64,000 bases of DNA from Cladorhizidae sp. MBARI D1340-BT2 (GCA_028752905.1 JAQNBH010000076.1:20676-84675), one strand, 5' to 3'; counted from the first letter of the stretch, positions 24,730 through 35,185 are shown. Notes: generated by a model from the sequence alone, not told the origin. Numbers and translations: made by a program.

Positions 24730-26850
24730 ACACAAACTAACTACCACACCCATGACACTACCAATGCACCCCAACCTAACTAGAGACGAACTACAGGCCA
24801 TTAAATGCCTTGCGGGGAACAAGGACATTGTGATGCGCAAGGCAGATAATGGTTCGTGCATAGTAATGGATCATGACAGACTACATAAAAAACGGACTCG
24901 AACACCTCTCAGACACGGACATTTACGATAAATTAGCATCTGACCACACACCTACATTAGCTAAATCAATCAACCATCACATTAAAAGAATGCACCAATG
25001 TGGCTGGATAACCCGGGATGCCATGAGGGGCCTGACCATGGGGGAGGGTAAAGTGAGAACCTAAAGGATGTACTTCCTAAAGAAAGCCCACAAAAACCCC
25101 ATGCAAATCAGACCAATCTGCTCAGGGTGTTCCGGCCCCAACGAGGGTCTATCTGGCTGGTTGGACTATGTCCTCTGACCGGCAGTCTCCTTGGTGGCCA
25201 GCCACTTAAGAGACTCCGGCCACTTCCTTATCAAACTCGGGGGGGTGCACGTCCCACAACATGCCATCCTGGTTGTGATGGACGTAAAGGCACTGTACAC
25301 CAACATCCCCCAAGGGGAAGGGATAGCACTGGTCACGGACTTTTTCCTCAGGCACCACGGCCCACTCTGGGCCAAGGTGCCGGGGAGATGCCTGATCTCG
25401 TGCATGAAAATTGTGCTGGAACAAAACATATTCTCTTTTGCGGGAAACATGTACCATCAGAAGAGGGGCACGGTAATGGGGACAAAGTTCGCACCCACCT
25501 TTACCACCATTTTCATGGGAATCCTGGAAACCAAATTCTGGAGGTCCCGGCCCAAAGACAAACAGCCGCTAGTCTGGTGGTGCTACTTAGACGACATCTT
25601 CATGATCTGGGAACATGGCCCTGGGTCATTGCACCAGGCAATGGAGGCATTGAACGAGTGGCACCACACAATCAAATTCACACACCAGACATCCACACAC
25701 ACAGTGCACTTCCTAGACATCACAATACACAAGAACAACAAATACATGCACACCAACATACTAGACACTAAATTATACTTCAAACCTATAAATAGATTCC
25801 AATACCTACACTACAGGAGCTGCCACCCAAACCACACCTTTGGTGGCATCCTAAAGGGGGAGGCTATAAGATGCCTCAGAGCCTCCTCCAATAGTGACAC
25901 TTACTACAAGACACTACACTTCCTCGCCAAACAATTCACCAAGAGAGGATACCCAACAACACTAATCGATAATACCTTTAGATTAGTCACATATGCACGG
26001 AGAGAAGAATACCTCGGGGGGATAGACTCGGAGGTGGCAAGCCACAGCACGCACGCCTCTGAGACAGTCCCCCTGGTCTCCAAGTACAGACCACACCTAG
26101 ATCATAGACACATTAAATGCACGATAAATTCAGCCCAGGTAACATGGCTCGTGGGCAGAGTAAACCCAACCCACATGGCCTGCAGAACCATGGGAAATAG
26201 ACTAGCAGCAAAAGCTGGGTCGGGCACAGTCACAAAACCTGCTCAAATATCATCCCCACCCCCTCACAGATTCCCCATTGTTAATCCCCACTATGACCCC
26301 CACTATGACCCCAACTAATACACGCCCACAACCAGACACACCCCTAGCCACTACAATGCCATCCCAACTTCCCCAATCCACCTCCTAATATACTGCACCA
26401 TAGGATAGGTTAATAAGAACTCACGGCTAATAGTGGCATAGCGACAGTAGATGTAGGAATAGACCCATGCAACACAAACACCCACACAATGCACACAACT
26501 CCCCCAAACCAACTGCTTGCTGCGACTAAACACCTATGGCGGGCAGAAGGGAACCCCAGACACACACTCACCTCTGCCCGTGAGAATACAGGTCTCAAGC
26601 CCCCTCAGGACTGCCATGCAAGAGGAGACAAAACTAAACAAGCCTGGAAACCCCACCGATGACGACCCGTACCATCTGAGGGAAAGGACAAAGACCACCA
26701 ATAACGACACCGACCGCTACCGACGCTGACAACATGGCGAAAATACTCCCTAGGATAAGCCCCACCAACTAACTACCTACCCGCCAACCTACTCCAAAAG
26801 ACCTTCCACAGACCCCAAAGTTCGTCACCCTGCCTTTACCTGTTATATAT
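24730..26850 (+). mobile_element. Penelope-like retroelement, degraded
   Basis: This spans the RT pseudogene at 24760-26318 and an A/C-rich trailer to about 26850, where composition switches abruptly to AT-rich. The 5' boundary coincides with the end of the Mutator-like TIR. I found no GIY-YIG endonuclease motif in the trailer on either strand and no terminal pseudo-LTR. Confidence 0.7.
24760..26318 (+). pseudogene. Penelope-like reverse transcriptase, frameshifted
   Basis: The N-terminal block IVMRKADNGSCIVMD is encoded near 24825-24875, then the frame shifts. 24873-25064 continues the family (DIYDKLASD), there is a stop at 25062, and FLKKAHKNPMQIRPICSGC follows. A second shift leads to the long frame 25191-26318. 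That frame carries RT motif A (DVKALYTNIP, from 25281), motif B (GTVMGTKFAP, from 25467), motif C with the catalytic YLDD (from 25584) and FLDITIHKNN (about 25712). The catalytic core is intact but the gene is broken at three or more points upstream. The C terminus ends without a recognisable GIY-YIG nuclease, so this is either an endonuclease-lacking type or a truncated copy. Confidence 0.85.
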
Positions 26851-26905
26851 TTAATTCTTGTAAAAAATATAAAAAACAATATTGTGGATAATTTTTATTA
26901 ATTAA

Positions 26906-28237
26906 CCCTTTCACTGGCAGATTTACGGAGGACTTTTTACAAAAATTGACACAATTTCACATTTTTTTTTTATAGAGGACCACATGAAGATAAGTACTCA
27001 ACAACTATATATTAGGTGATAGCTGATGCATGAAGGGACGTTATGTTAAATTTTTGTTGCTTAGCAACAAATCACAGATATGTGAATATTGTTATAAGAG
27101 ACAGGAAGTAAAATAAAAGGGTTTATAACGGGTTTATATCATCTCAATTTCATATTACACATGAAACCAGCAATGTTAGCCGGTGAACTTTTGGTCAACA
27201 ACAACAACTGTATGTCAACAACAATTTTTGGGTTGATTATAACAAACCACAAAGATGTGAATATTATTATAGGTTGATAAAGGCTATTTCAGCTCGGTTT
27301 CATACAGAATGAAATCAGCAATGTTAGCTAGTCAACGTTACTATTTGTCAACAAATTTTTTGGGTCAATTATAACAAATCACAAAGATGTGAAAATCATA
27401 ACAAAGAGGAAGAGTAAGGGCTAGGGTCAATAGTATAAATAAAATAATAAAAGTATGTGCAAAGTATGCATAACATAATTATAAATAAATATAGATAAAA
27501 AAATAAAAGGGCAATGTCCTTGACACTGTGAAGGTCTGCATGTTCAGCATAACTCAGACAAACACATTGTGCTACTTTATAATATATATATATATATAAA
27601 TAATAACCTCTCCTCCAACCCTGTCTTCTCCTCTGCTGCTTCCTCATCCTCCTCCAGCTCCATGAGTGAAACTACCTTCCCAGGAGAAACAGTTCTTATT
27701 ATTATGCTAGTTACTAGGCTTTACTATACAACTCTTATCTATTCTTACCTTGGGGGAAGTCTTCATGACCATCGCTATCGTCTGAAGCTTCGCTTGTCAG
27801 AGTAGGGCGATCTATACTTTGAAAACTTGCTTCGTGGTCGGTGCCAACAGCTTCTGTTATAGCTGCCATAGCATCACCGTCAACTACGCCACGTCCCAGG
27901 TAAGCACAGGCACCTTCTTTCTCTTCTTCACTAACGTCAATCTCGGACAGGCCGAAGTCATCCTCAAATAGGAAATCTAATGCTTCGTTCGTCTCTCCTA
28001 AAGCGGGTCGTTCTTCGAGACCGGGAATTAACCGGAAGTGAAATTTGCTGGAACGTTTACTGTACTTCCCTTTCCTCATTCCGTATTTTCCAGATATTTT
28101 GGGGTATATTAGAGGCATGCTTTAGGCATATTTGTGCAATATTTGAAGTTAATACAGTGAACGATTAATTGTTTACGAATTTTTTCGTCAAGATTAATCC
28201 GTTTTCGCGACTTAAGTCGCTTATGCCAGTGAGAGGG
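26906..28237 (-). mobile_element. piggyBac-like element with TTAA target duplication, non-autonomous
   Basis: The left end is TTAA (26902-26905) then CCCTTTCACTGGCA. The right end is TGCCAGTGAGAGGG then TTAA (28238-28241). The 14-bp termini match at 13 positions, and a TTAA duplication with CCC termini is the hallmark of the piggyBac superfamily. The 1332-bp interior carries one N-terminal-type exon on the minus strand near the right end but no catalytic domain. AT-rich, partly repeated sequence with AACAAATCACAGATATGTGA-like blocks fills the left half. Confidence 0.8.
27749..28118 (-). CDS. N-terminal exon of a piggyBac-like transposase (truncated gene)
   Basis: An ATG at 28118 opens MPLIYPKISGKYG followed by a basic stretch (MRKGKYSKRSSKF), then long acidic segments (DFLFEDDFGLSEIDVSEEEK and SEASDDSDGHED). 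The exon ends at a consensus donor, CAAG then GTAAGAAT, at 27749/27748. It begins about 120 bp inside the right terminus, where piggyBac transposases normally start. Acidic N termini are common in that family, but the DDE core is absent, so this is probably a leftover of an internally deleted copy. A possible downstream Glu-rich exon (MELEEDEEAAEEKTG, about 27640-27600) is weakly supported. Confidence 0.45.
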
Positions 28238-28439
28238 TTAAGTGCTGTTGACTTCTTTTTAAAATATAGATTGTTATTAGGTAAGTTACTAAATAGTTTC
28301 ACACTGTGCTGTATTATATATGTGATGGCCTTAACAGGCTCAGCAATAGCAACATTAAATCATAATAATAAAAAACTTGCACTAAAAATTAAAAAAAATT
28401 AAAAGAAGAGATTTGAATGAAATTGGTATATACCTAGGG

Positions 28440-28597
28440 GAAGCCCTAGGCTATTCAATGAAGGTAAGTACGTGGTCCAAGCGCGCGGGTGGAAAATGAT
28501 TTTTAACGAAATCAATTTTCCACCCGCGCGCTTGACCACGTACTTACATTTAAACGCCTAATGAAAAAGGTCATTGAATAGTTTAGGGCTTCCTCTA
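28440..28597. mobile_element. Palindromic MITE
   Basis: Inverted termini AGCCCTAGGCTATTCAATGA (from 28442) and TCATTGAATAGTTTAGGGCT (ending about 28592) enclose a near-perfect hairpin. The arms are GTACGTGGTCCAAGCGCGCG and CGCGCGCTTGACCACGTAC, with a short AT-rich loop. It has no coding capacity. The right half also occurs at 22240-22310, next to another copy of the Mutator-like TIR. Confidence 0.75.
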
Positions 28598-28599
28598 GC

Positions 28600-28815
28600 A
28601 GCACTTAGCAATCTGGAGTTATTTTGGATGAGGTTGGCAGGGATTCAAGTTTTTGAGGTCCCTCCACTTTAGGTCTAGTAACTTGCCTATAGTTAAACCT
28701 ATGAAACATATTTTAGTATCAAAAGATAGCACACAGAGATACCTATCTTTTGAGCTATATATCAAGTCCATACCATGAAGTTTGCAGGATCTACGGAGCT
28801 CCTTAGTTGTAGGAT
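28600..28815 (+). repeat. Solo copy of the Mutator-like TIR
   Basis: This is a direct-orientation copy of 22359-22550 with AGCAATCTGGAGTTATTTTG and CCATGAAGTTTGCAGGATCT. No partner repeat encloses a transposase here. It adjoins the palindromic MITE, as at 22240-22590. Confidence 0.8.
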
Positions 28816-29171
28816 CATGTAAAGCGTAGTCTAAAAATCCGTGCGCGTCAATTAATTTTCGCGGTATATATTTTTTAACTCTGCATTTAAAAACGCGTGC
28901 TAAAACTCCGCGCGCTAAAATGGAGCGGACAACTACCTCAGGACAGAATAATATTCATAGCAGCTATACTAACAAAAAAAAAGTAACACAACTTCATATT
29001 AACACTTAACACAACTTCAACAACTTCACAAAACAAATGCAGCATGACCCAAAAAAGTAACACAACTTCATATTAACACAACTCAAACAACTTCATAAAA
29101 CAAGCATCGAAAAAACCCAACAACAAAACAATTAAACAAAACAAAACATCAGAGGACAAAATTATACTCAC

Positions 29172-29297
29172 TGGGTACTGTAGGATGCTGCTAAAAGCAT
29201 CAGTTGTGCCGGCATTCCTCTCCCTCCACATAAAGTCATCGAATGAAGGAAGTTTATCACGACGAACCCCCTTCATCCTTTTAAACTTTATCTTTGC
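29172..29297 (-). CDS. Merlin/ISXO2-like transposase, C-terminal exon
   Basis: This 126-bp phase-0 exon lies between acceptor TTTTATGCAG (ending 29298) and donor GTGAGT (29171-29166). It encodes AKIKFKRMKGVRRDKLPSF, then DDFMWRERNAGTTDAF and ILQYP. The K-x-K-x-M-x-G ... LPSxxDEFMWRER pattern is the conserved C-terminal block of ISXO2-like (Merlin/IS1595-type) DDE transposases. It joins in frame to 29351-29448. The upstream catalytic region is not present in the window, so the gene is truncated or its other exons lie beyond the minisatellite. Confidence 0.65.
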
Positions 29298-29350
29298 CTG
29301 CATAAAATCAATTTATCTACATACTGTGTATATCTTGTGGTATAACTCAC

Positions 29351-29448
29351 TCTATTCCAGTAGGATTCAACATTTTGTGTGTGCACACCTGTGACTGGAT
29401 TTACTATTGAATGGTAAACAGTCCGATGAGCATATTCCTGTGCTAGCT
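29351..29448 (-). CDS. Merlin/ISXO2-like transposase, penultimate exon
   Basis: This exon lies between acceptor CAGACTACAG (ending 29449) and donor GTGAGT (29350-29345). It encodes AQEYAHRTVYHSIVNPVTG followed by VHTQNVESYWNR and splices in phase 0 to 29297. The H-x-x-x-V(N/D)P-x-TGVHTQ-x-(V/I)E-x-x-W pattern is the segment just before the FMWRER block in ISXO2-like transposases and includes the catalytic glutamate region. The exon start and its acceptor are repeated in the adjoining 71-bp minisatellite. Confidence 0.65.
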
Positions 29449-29825
29449 CTGTAGTCTGACATTAATTGATGTGTCTAATATTTGTTGTTGTTGATGTATA
29501 TTTATATTCATGTGCTAGCTCTGTAGTCTGACATTAATTGATGTGTCTAATATTTGTTGTTGTTGATGTATATTTATATTCAAGTGCTAGCTCTGTAGTC
29601 TGACATTAATTGATGTGTCTAATATTTGTTGTTGTTGATGTATATTTATATTCAAGTGCTAGCTCTGTAGTCTGACATTAATTGATGTGTCTAATATTTG
29701 TTGTTGTTGATGTATATTTATATTCATGTGCTAGCTCTGTAGTCTGTCATTAATTGATGTGTCTAATATTTGTTGTTGTTGATGTATATTTATATTCCTG
29801 TGCTAGCTCTGTAGTCTGTCATTAA
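29436..29825. repeat. 71-bp minisatellite containing a 3' splice site, about 5.5 copies
   Basis: The unit starts GTGCTAGCTCTGTAGTCTGA and includes ATTTGTTGTTGTTGATGTAT. On the minus strand each unit ends with GTCAGACTACAG then AGCTAGCAC, the intron end and first bases of the Merlin-like exon at 29448. Two of the distal units have CTGTCATTAA instead of CTGACATTAA. Confidence 0.93.
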
Positions 29826-30143
29826 CAACTACAACAACAACAACTACTACTACTACAACAACAACAACTACAACTACAACTCAACAACAACTACAACAGC
29901 AACAACAACTACAACAAGAACAACAACAACTACAACTACAACTACAACAACAACAACTACTACTACAACAACTACAACAACTACAACAACAACTACAACA
30001 ACTACAACAACAACAACTACAACAACAACTACAACAACAATTACAACAATAATTACAACAATAATTACAACAATATTAATAACAATAATAATAACAATAA
30101 TAATAGCAATAATTACAACAATATTAATAACAATAATAATAAC

Positions 30144-30192
<49 letters not shown>

Positions 30193-30490
30193 GCAATAAT
30201 AATAATTAAGAACAACACAACAACACAACAATAACAATAATAATAATACTAATAATATATAATCAACAATAATATAATAATTAATATAATAATAAACAGT
30301 AATATAATAATACTAATATAATAATAAAACAATAATAATATAATAATAATATTAATAATAATTTAACAATAATAATTATATCAATAATATATTAATACAA
30401 ATAATACAAATAATAATAATATAATAAATAATATAATATTAATAATAACAACAACAACAACAATAATAATAACAATTAAAAATAATATAA
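29826..30490. repeat. (AAC)n/(TAC)n/(AAT)n compound microsatellite
   Basis: AAC and TAC triplets occupy 29826-30060, then AAT-rich triplets to about 30490. The frame on the minus strand (poly-Val/Ile, 114 codons) is an artefact. Confidence 0.95.
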
Positions 30491-30994
30491 AGTGATTAAT
30501 AATAATTAACAATGATAATAGTAATCATATTAATTCATTTTATGGTGGTGAGTGGGTTAAAGACAATTGCCACATTTTTTGTTTTATTTTCTGTTGACAG
30601 CTTTAGTGAAGCATTCATGGAACACTGGAAGTATTTTGTGAGCTCAATGTTTATTCATATAGAAATAAATATGAACTCCATTATTAGAACCCAGTCATCT
30701 ACTGCAATACATATGTGAACACATCAAGTAAAAATAAGGATCCAGATACACCCCATCAATTTTGTTATTCTGATGCCACATCGTGTACAATCATATTATG
30801 TATTTGATGTCCAAATATTATGGTGATTGAAAGTATATTTTTAATGGAATCACATAAAAAATGGATCTATATTGCAGCATCAAGTAAAACATGCACCGAA
30901 TACACTAACAAAATTTAACAGTACTAATTCTTCCATAATTGTTATTAGGTTGCAAATAATTCTTCTGAAGATCAGTATGGTCAGTTATGTCCCC
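30491..30994. other. AT-rich spacer, no gene seen
   Basis: No domain, terminal repeat or RNA gene is recognisable in this stretch. Confidence 0.5.
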
Positions 30995-31860
30995 TTGATA
31001 AATGGGAGACGACGATCCACAGGCACAAAATCACGGGACACTTGCTCTAGATGTTTGCGTTTTGACTCTCTCACTTTCCCCATACTGGCATAACTTCCAT
31101 TGTCATGATCCGGGATGATGTTTTCTTGGATGTCTCTAGCACATGCCACATGGATAGTTGCATCACTAAATCTTCCTGGATAGCAAGTACTGCGAACTTT
31201 GGCAATTATCTTCTTGGTAACTGGGTGCTTTGTGAAGATAAAGTCGTGTAACGTCTGATTCCAGGTAGTTTAGAGTATTTCATTAAGACGCTTCTCCTCA
31301 GTCACAGACCAATGGTCCCTCCATCATCAATTATGACAGTGGTATACCGGACAACAATTTCTCTAAGTTCCTCTGTCGTAAACACATCGCTCTTATTGTA
31401 TGTCTGTGCGATTTTAGAAAAAATTAATGTTTGGTGAGAACTTGGTGTGTCCTGCAATGAGAAACGACACCCGAATGAATGCCAATTTTCCTTGTTGGAC
31501 CATCTTCATTGCCAAGCCATGGTGTAACAGTTTTTGTTTGTGCTTGAAGCATTATCAAGAAACAGGTGAATGCGTGTGATCCAAGGAGGGAGTTTGCTTA
31601 GGTAGTCTGTCAGATACAATATTGTTTGGTCAGTGTTCTTTGGCCCCACCATTTCATTGAAAAGATAAACTGCAGGAGTTACATCCATGATTGACAATGC
31701 TAAAGACGTCATAGTTTAACTTCTACAGATAGTATGTACTCCCTGGCTGGGCAGTCATTACCCCCAATAAGGCAACAACTTGCACATTTGGTAATCAGCA
31801 GATAAGACCAAGTTAAGTGTTCCTCAGACCAGCCAACTTCTCCTTCTCGTCATGATCTTT
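30995..31860 (-). pseudogene. DDE/RNase H-like transposase pseudogene, C-terminal half
   Basis: On the minus strand, scattered frames carry ADYQMCKLL-type sequence, then YLFNEMVGPKNTDQTILYL, then RIHLFLDNASSTNKN, SFLIAGHTKFS, and further down DVFTTEELREIVVRY. The final frame reads GSYASMGKVRESKRKHLEQ to a stop at about 31006. The FLDNASSTNKN element resembles the DN..STNKN block of an unnamed transposon-derived RNase H-like family common in invertebrates. Several frameshifts and stops make it dead. It continues at 33172-34325 after an insertion. The exact superfamily is uncertain. Confidence 0.55.
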
Positions 31861-32305
31861 TCCCGGTGAGTTTATTTGGGAAAAAATTAAAAATTGACCA
31901 TAAGTGCAAATAAATTGATATTAAATCAGGTTAACAATAGTCCCTAGCAACCATATACCACAAGATAGCTCTACTGTTGGACATTATTGTGGTCAATTCA
32001 TATTGCTAGGTAACCAAACCGCACATGTATGAATATCATTATAATGTTTAATAATAAATTAAAAAAATTAAAAAATTAAAATTGTATATTATTGTATTGT
32101 TATCCTTTTTTCAGCCAACTTTAGGAACAACTGAGATATGCTGTGGTATGACAAGACGTTTGCCTGACTAACAGAGAGGACATAATTTCTACTGTATAGA
32201 ATTCCCACCAATATTATTGATACAATTCCCATAGCCAATAATATTGATACAATGTACACAGAATCAAAGAGCAATTATACAATACAATACTCTGTAATGA
32301 CATAC

Positions 32306-32562
32306 TCATAGTCTGATATAGAAGTGTTCTCGTGCAGTAAGACTAGCACTGGATGAAGGTAAGGGGGAGAGTTGAACATTCCTACTTCTGAGAAAAGTAC
32401 GTCCTCGTGTAGGTCTAACAAGACGAGCGTCCTCATGCAGTATAGATGAAGAGAGTGGGGTAGGTGTGTCTGCATCACTATTTTTATCAGAACTCATCTG
32501 AACATGGGGAAGCTGTGCCATGGTATTATCTCCGTCATGGTCCATCACTTGCTCCATCAAAC
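32306..32562 (-). CDS. Second exon of an uncharacterised two-exon ORF in the nested element
   Basis: The acceptor is CTATCATGTTCAG (ending 32563). The exon is phase 1 and continues in frame from 32748. It encodes LMEQVMDHDGDNTMAQLP, a Ser/Thr/Pro-rich middle and an Arg-rich block (RLVRPTRGRTFLRSRN), then stops at 32306. The acidic-then-Arg-rich composition fits the disordered N-terminal region of a transposase, but no catalytic domain follows, so the function is unknown. Confidence 0.4.
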
Positions 32563-32747
32563 CTGAACATGATAGAGTTGTTATTTGTCAACGTTATTTG
32601 TCAACTTATTAGACAAGTCAAGGAATCAAGTACAGCTAGAACTATAAAGGAAAGTAGGCTATTACACAGGTGTAGCTAACACCATGATTTAGCTAGCTCC
32701 TCAGACTATCAGGCTTTATATATAGCTAGCAAAGTACATTGACTTAC

Positions 32748-32958
32748 CAGGAGGACTGCCAGGATCAATGCCTTCGCCTCCAACAGCCATAGCTTCGTCC
32801 ATACTGCCATGGTTTCGATTGGAAAAGTCTCTGCCGAGTAGCTCTACTTGGTCACGATCCAAACTGGGCTGTACACGGTAGGCTTCACTCTCCTCTTCCT
32901 CAGATTCATCGTCAGAAGTCGTCGTAGTTGTCGTCCAGGACCGCTGTGAGCACCTCAT
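32748..32958 (-). CDS. First exon of an uncharacterised two-exon ORF in the nested element
   Basis: An ATG at 32958 opens MRCSQRSWTTTTTTSDDESE, an acidic stretch, then DQVELLGRDFSNRN and DPGSPPG. It ends in phase 1 at a consensus GTAAGT donor (32747). The matching phase at 32562 and good splice sites suggest the two exons were once joined. Together they would make a protein of roughly 155 residues. Confidence 0.4.
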
Positions 32959-33171
32959 CAAAAGATAGCCATTTTAAATTCTAGGGTAGAATTGACCCCT
33001 TGAACTTTACGGGCGGGATTTCCCTAGTTACCATGGCGCTATTGCCGTATAATTTTGAATGTAGCTGCAGCGCAATTTTATGATATTTTTGTTTTTACAA
33101 AACAACCCAACGATTGATTTTTTATGATTTTTCAAAAGCAATTACGTCATATGGCGCTTACACCGGGAAAA

Positions 33172-34325
33172 GTGTTGATTAAGGGATGCCTTTTCTTCAA
33201 GTTCTTGAATTTCTTTCCATTCCGAGGTACAGCGAGTCATTATCTCAACATAACATTGGTGGGATTTCTGTGCTTCTTCTCTGTGATTCTCATTTACACT
33301 CTTCAAACAATTTAGCTCGTCCTCCAATTTTTTTGACATCATCAGGATCAGCATTTGCTCGATTGTAGCATACGATTGATAGTGGTTTGTTTTGCATGCA
33401 TTTTAATCTTATGACTACAACAGGTGTCACAATAATCCTCTTGGTGAGGGCAGATTCATACATTAGGGCGAGTTGATTTGAGCCAATTGTAAGAGCTGGC
33501 CATTGGAGCCTTCACCATTTCCATTTTCACGCTGGGCATGGTTGAACTCACCCACTACAGATCTGTGTATTCACTCCTCATAATGAGAAATACCCTTCTT
33601 GGGCATTTGGATGGTTGTAAATTGTGGACTGAAATAGTGAGTAGGACCAGATAAGTCTGCCGATCGACCATTAGGCTGACTGTTCATATCCACAAATTCA
33701 CAAATTTGATAAATTCATCATGGATTGTCATCTTTGATGAGTCGGATACACATGTGCGGCGTTTCCATGCCTGGAATGTAGGTATCGGACTTCCACAGTT
33801 GCTGAAGGTAGAAGGGCTCTCCACCAAGTCTTAAATGATGAATCCAAGGCAGAAGGCATAAGAACATACTGCCCAAGCCGTTCTTCCTCCACTTCAGATT
33901 TGGTCATTTAAACTATGTCTTGTTGTTGCTCTTTACGTTTAATGTTCCTTGGGCGAGTTAGTCTAGTTTTGGAGACTCCAAACTAGCCGGATGCAAGCAC
34001 TGCAGTATAGGTAGTTACCAAAACTGTCAGACATTGGCCCTTAGCCAATCATTTTGTCGTACTAAGTCACGATAATATGTGATGTCATCACGCTTTGGAT
34101 TGGGATATATTCTCTTTTTCTCACTGCCCCTATGCACCATATCCTTAAAGTCACTTACATGTCGTGATAGTACAGGATCACATTGAGCACAAATACCACT
34201 AGAGCTGGAAGGGAATTCTTCCATAGACATTCTCAGAGTTCTTGTGTGAGAATGTTGTCTGGAAGCTCTTCCATCCAAGTAAGTTTCTCTTTGTTGCTCT
34301 CTCTGCTCTTTTCTTGTTTTTGGCA
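33172..34325 (-). pseudogene. DDE/RNase H-like transposase pseudogene, N-terminal half
   Basis: A start at 34325 gives MPKTRKEQREQQRETYLDG, a basic coiled-coil-like N terminus, followed by CAQCDPVLSRHVSDFKDMV. Several frameshifted segments follow, including SQPNGRSADLSGPTHYF and a coiled-coil segment KLEDELNCLKSVNENHREE near 33340-33290. The frame ends near NQHF at 33172 where the nested element begins. At least five stops or shifts interrupt it. Confidence 0.5.
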
Positions 34326-34356
34326 TCGCTAAAAAGTGTCTATTCTCTTTGTTCAC

Positions 34357-34624
34357 AATTGTCTTGCAGCAAACTCTCTAAATAGAGCTCACCCCACCAC
34401 AACCTTACCCCCACCTTACCCACAAAATTGATAAAATTGACAGATAATTTCCTGTTTGAGCTGTTTGATGAAACTTGATGAGCTTTCTCTCCGTTTTCAC
34501 TATAATGTATCTGATCCTAATTATTACTTGATGCATTCACATAATTATAGCAAAGATAAACTCCATTATTCGAACTCGGTTCAGCCAAAGCTATAGAGAG
34601 GACAAGGGTCCTACCATTTCTTGT
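34357..34624. other. Spacer without recognised features
   Basis: Unique sequence between the DDE pseudogene and the 30-bp array. Confidence 0.5.
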
Positions 34625-35055
34625 GTGGAGTTGGCTCCAGTGCATGTGGAGGTGCTGGCTCCAGTACATGTGGAGGAGTGTGCTCCAGTGCACGAGGAGG
34701 AGTTGGCTCCAGTGCACGAGGAGGAGTTGGCTCCAGTACAAGTGGAGGAGCTGGCCCCAGTGCATGAGGAGGAGTTGGCTCCAGTGCACGAGGAGGAGTT
34801 GGCTCCAGTGCACGTGGAGGAGCTGGCTCCAGTGCACGTGGAGGAGCTGGCTCCAGTGCATGAGGAGGAGCTGGCCCCAGTGCATGAGGAGGAGTTGGCT
34901 CCAGTGCACGAGGAGGAGTTGGCTCCAGTGCACGAGGAGGAGTCGGCTCCAGTGCATGAGGAGGAGCTGGCTCCAGTGCATGAGGAGGAGCTGGCTCCAG
35001 AGTATGAGGAGGAGCTGGCTCCAGTGCACGAGGAGGAGTTGGCTCCTCGGCCACA
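34625..35055. repeat. 30-bp GC-rich minisatellite, about 14 copies
   Basis: The unit is GAGGAGTTGGCTCCAGTGCA followed by CGAGGAG-type sequence, with GTT/GCT, CAC/CAT and GAG/GTG variants. A 30-bp period leaves open frames on both strands, including a plus-strand ELAPVHEE repeat (34625-35335) and several minus-strand ones. I see no reason to prefer a coding role. Confidence 0.93.
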
Positions 35056-35185
35056 AGGAGCTGGCTTAGAATATTTGCTGCACAGGCAGGTGAGAACCAG
35101 CCTCATGGCAGACAGGAAAGGACGATGGATATTGTTACTCAGTTCATCAACATGCTTTGGCTTTTCTTCTCTGGCCGCCCAACAC

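Larger units (their letters stand above)
31862..33171 (-). mobile_element. DNA element nested inside the DDE pseudogene
   Basis: Inverted termini CTTTTCCCGGTG (31857-31870 region) and CACCGGGAAAAG (about 33164-33177) mark the ends. Removing this interval brings NQHF upstream next to a DHDEKEKLAGL-type frame downstream, which is consistent with continuous host-element coding. The nested element carries a two-exon acidic ORF on the minus strand. The TIR start CCCGG recalls piggyBac, but the flanks are TTTT/AAAA, not TTAA, and no target duplication is clear. Confidence 0.55.

Noticed and set aside
26330..26850. GIY-YIG endonuclease of the Penelope-like element
   Set aside because: I looked for GIY and YIG-type residues and the zinc-binding pattern on both strands and did not see them.
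24730..26900. Hammerhead ribozyme near the Penelope-like element
   Set aside because: No CUGANGA plus GAAA core in the right spacing was found; CCGATGACG near 26655 differs at a core base.
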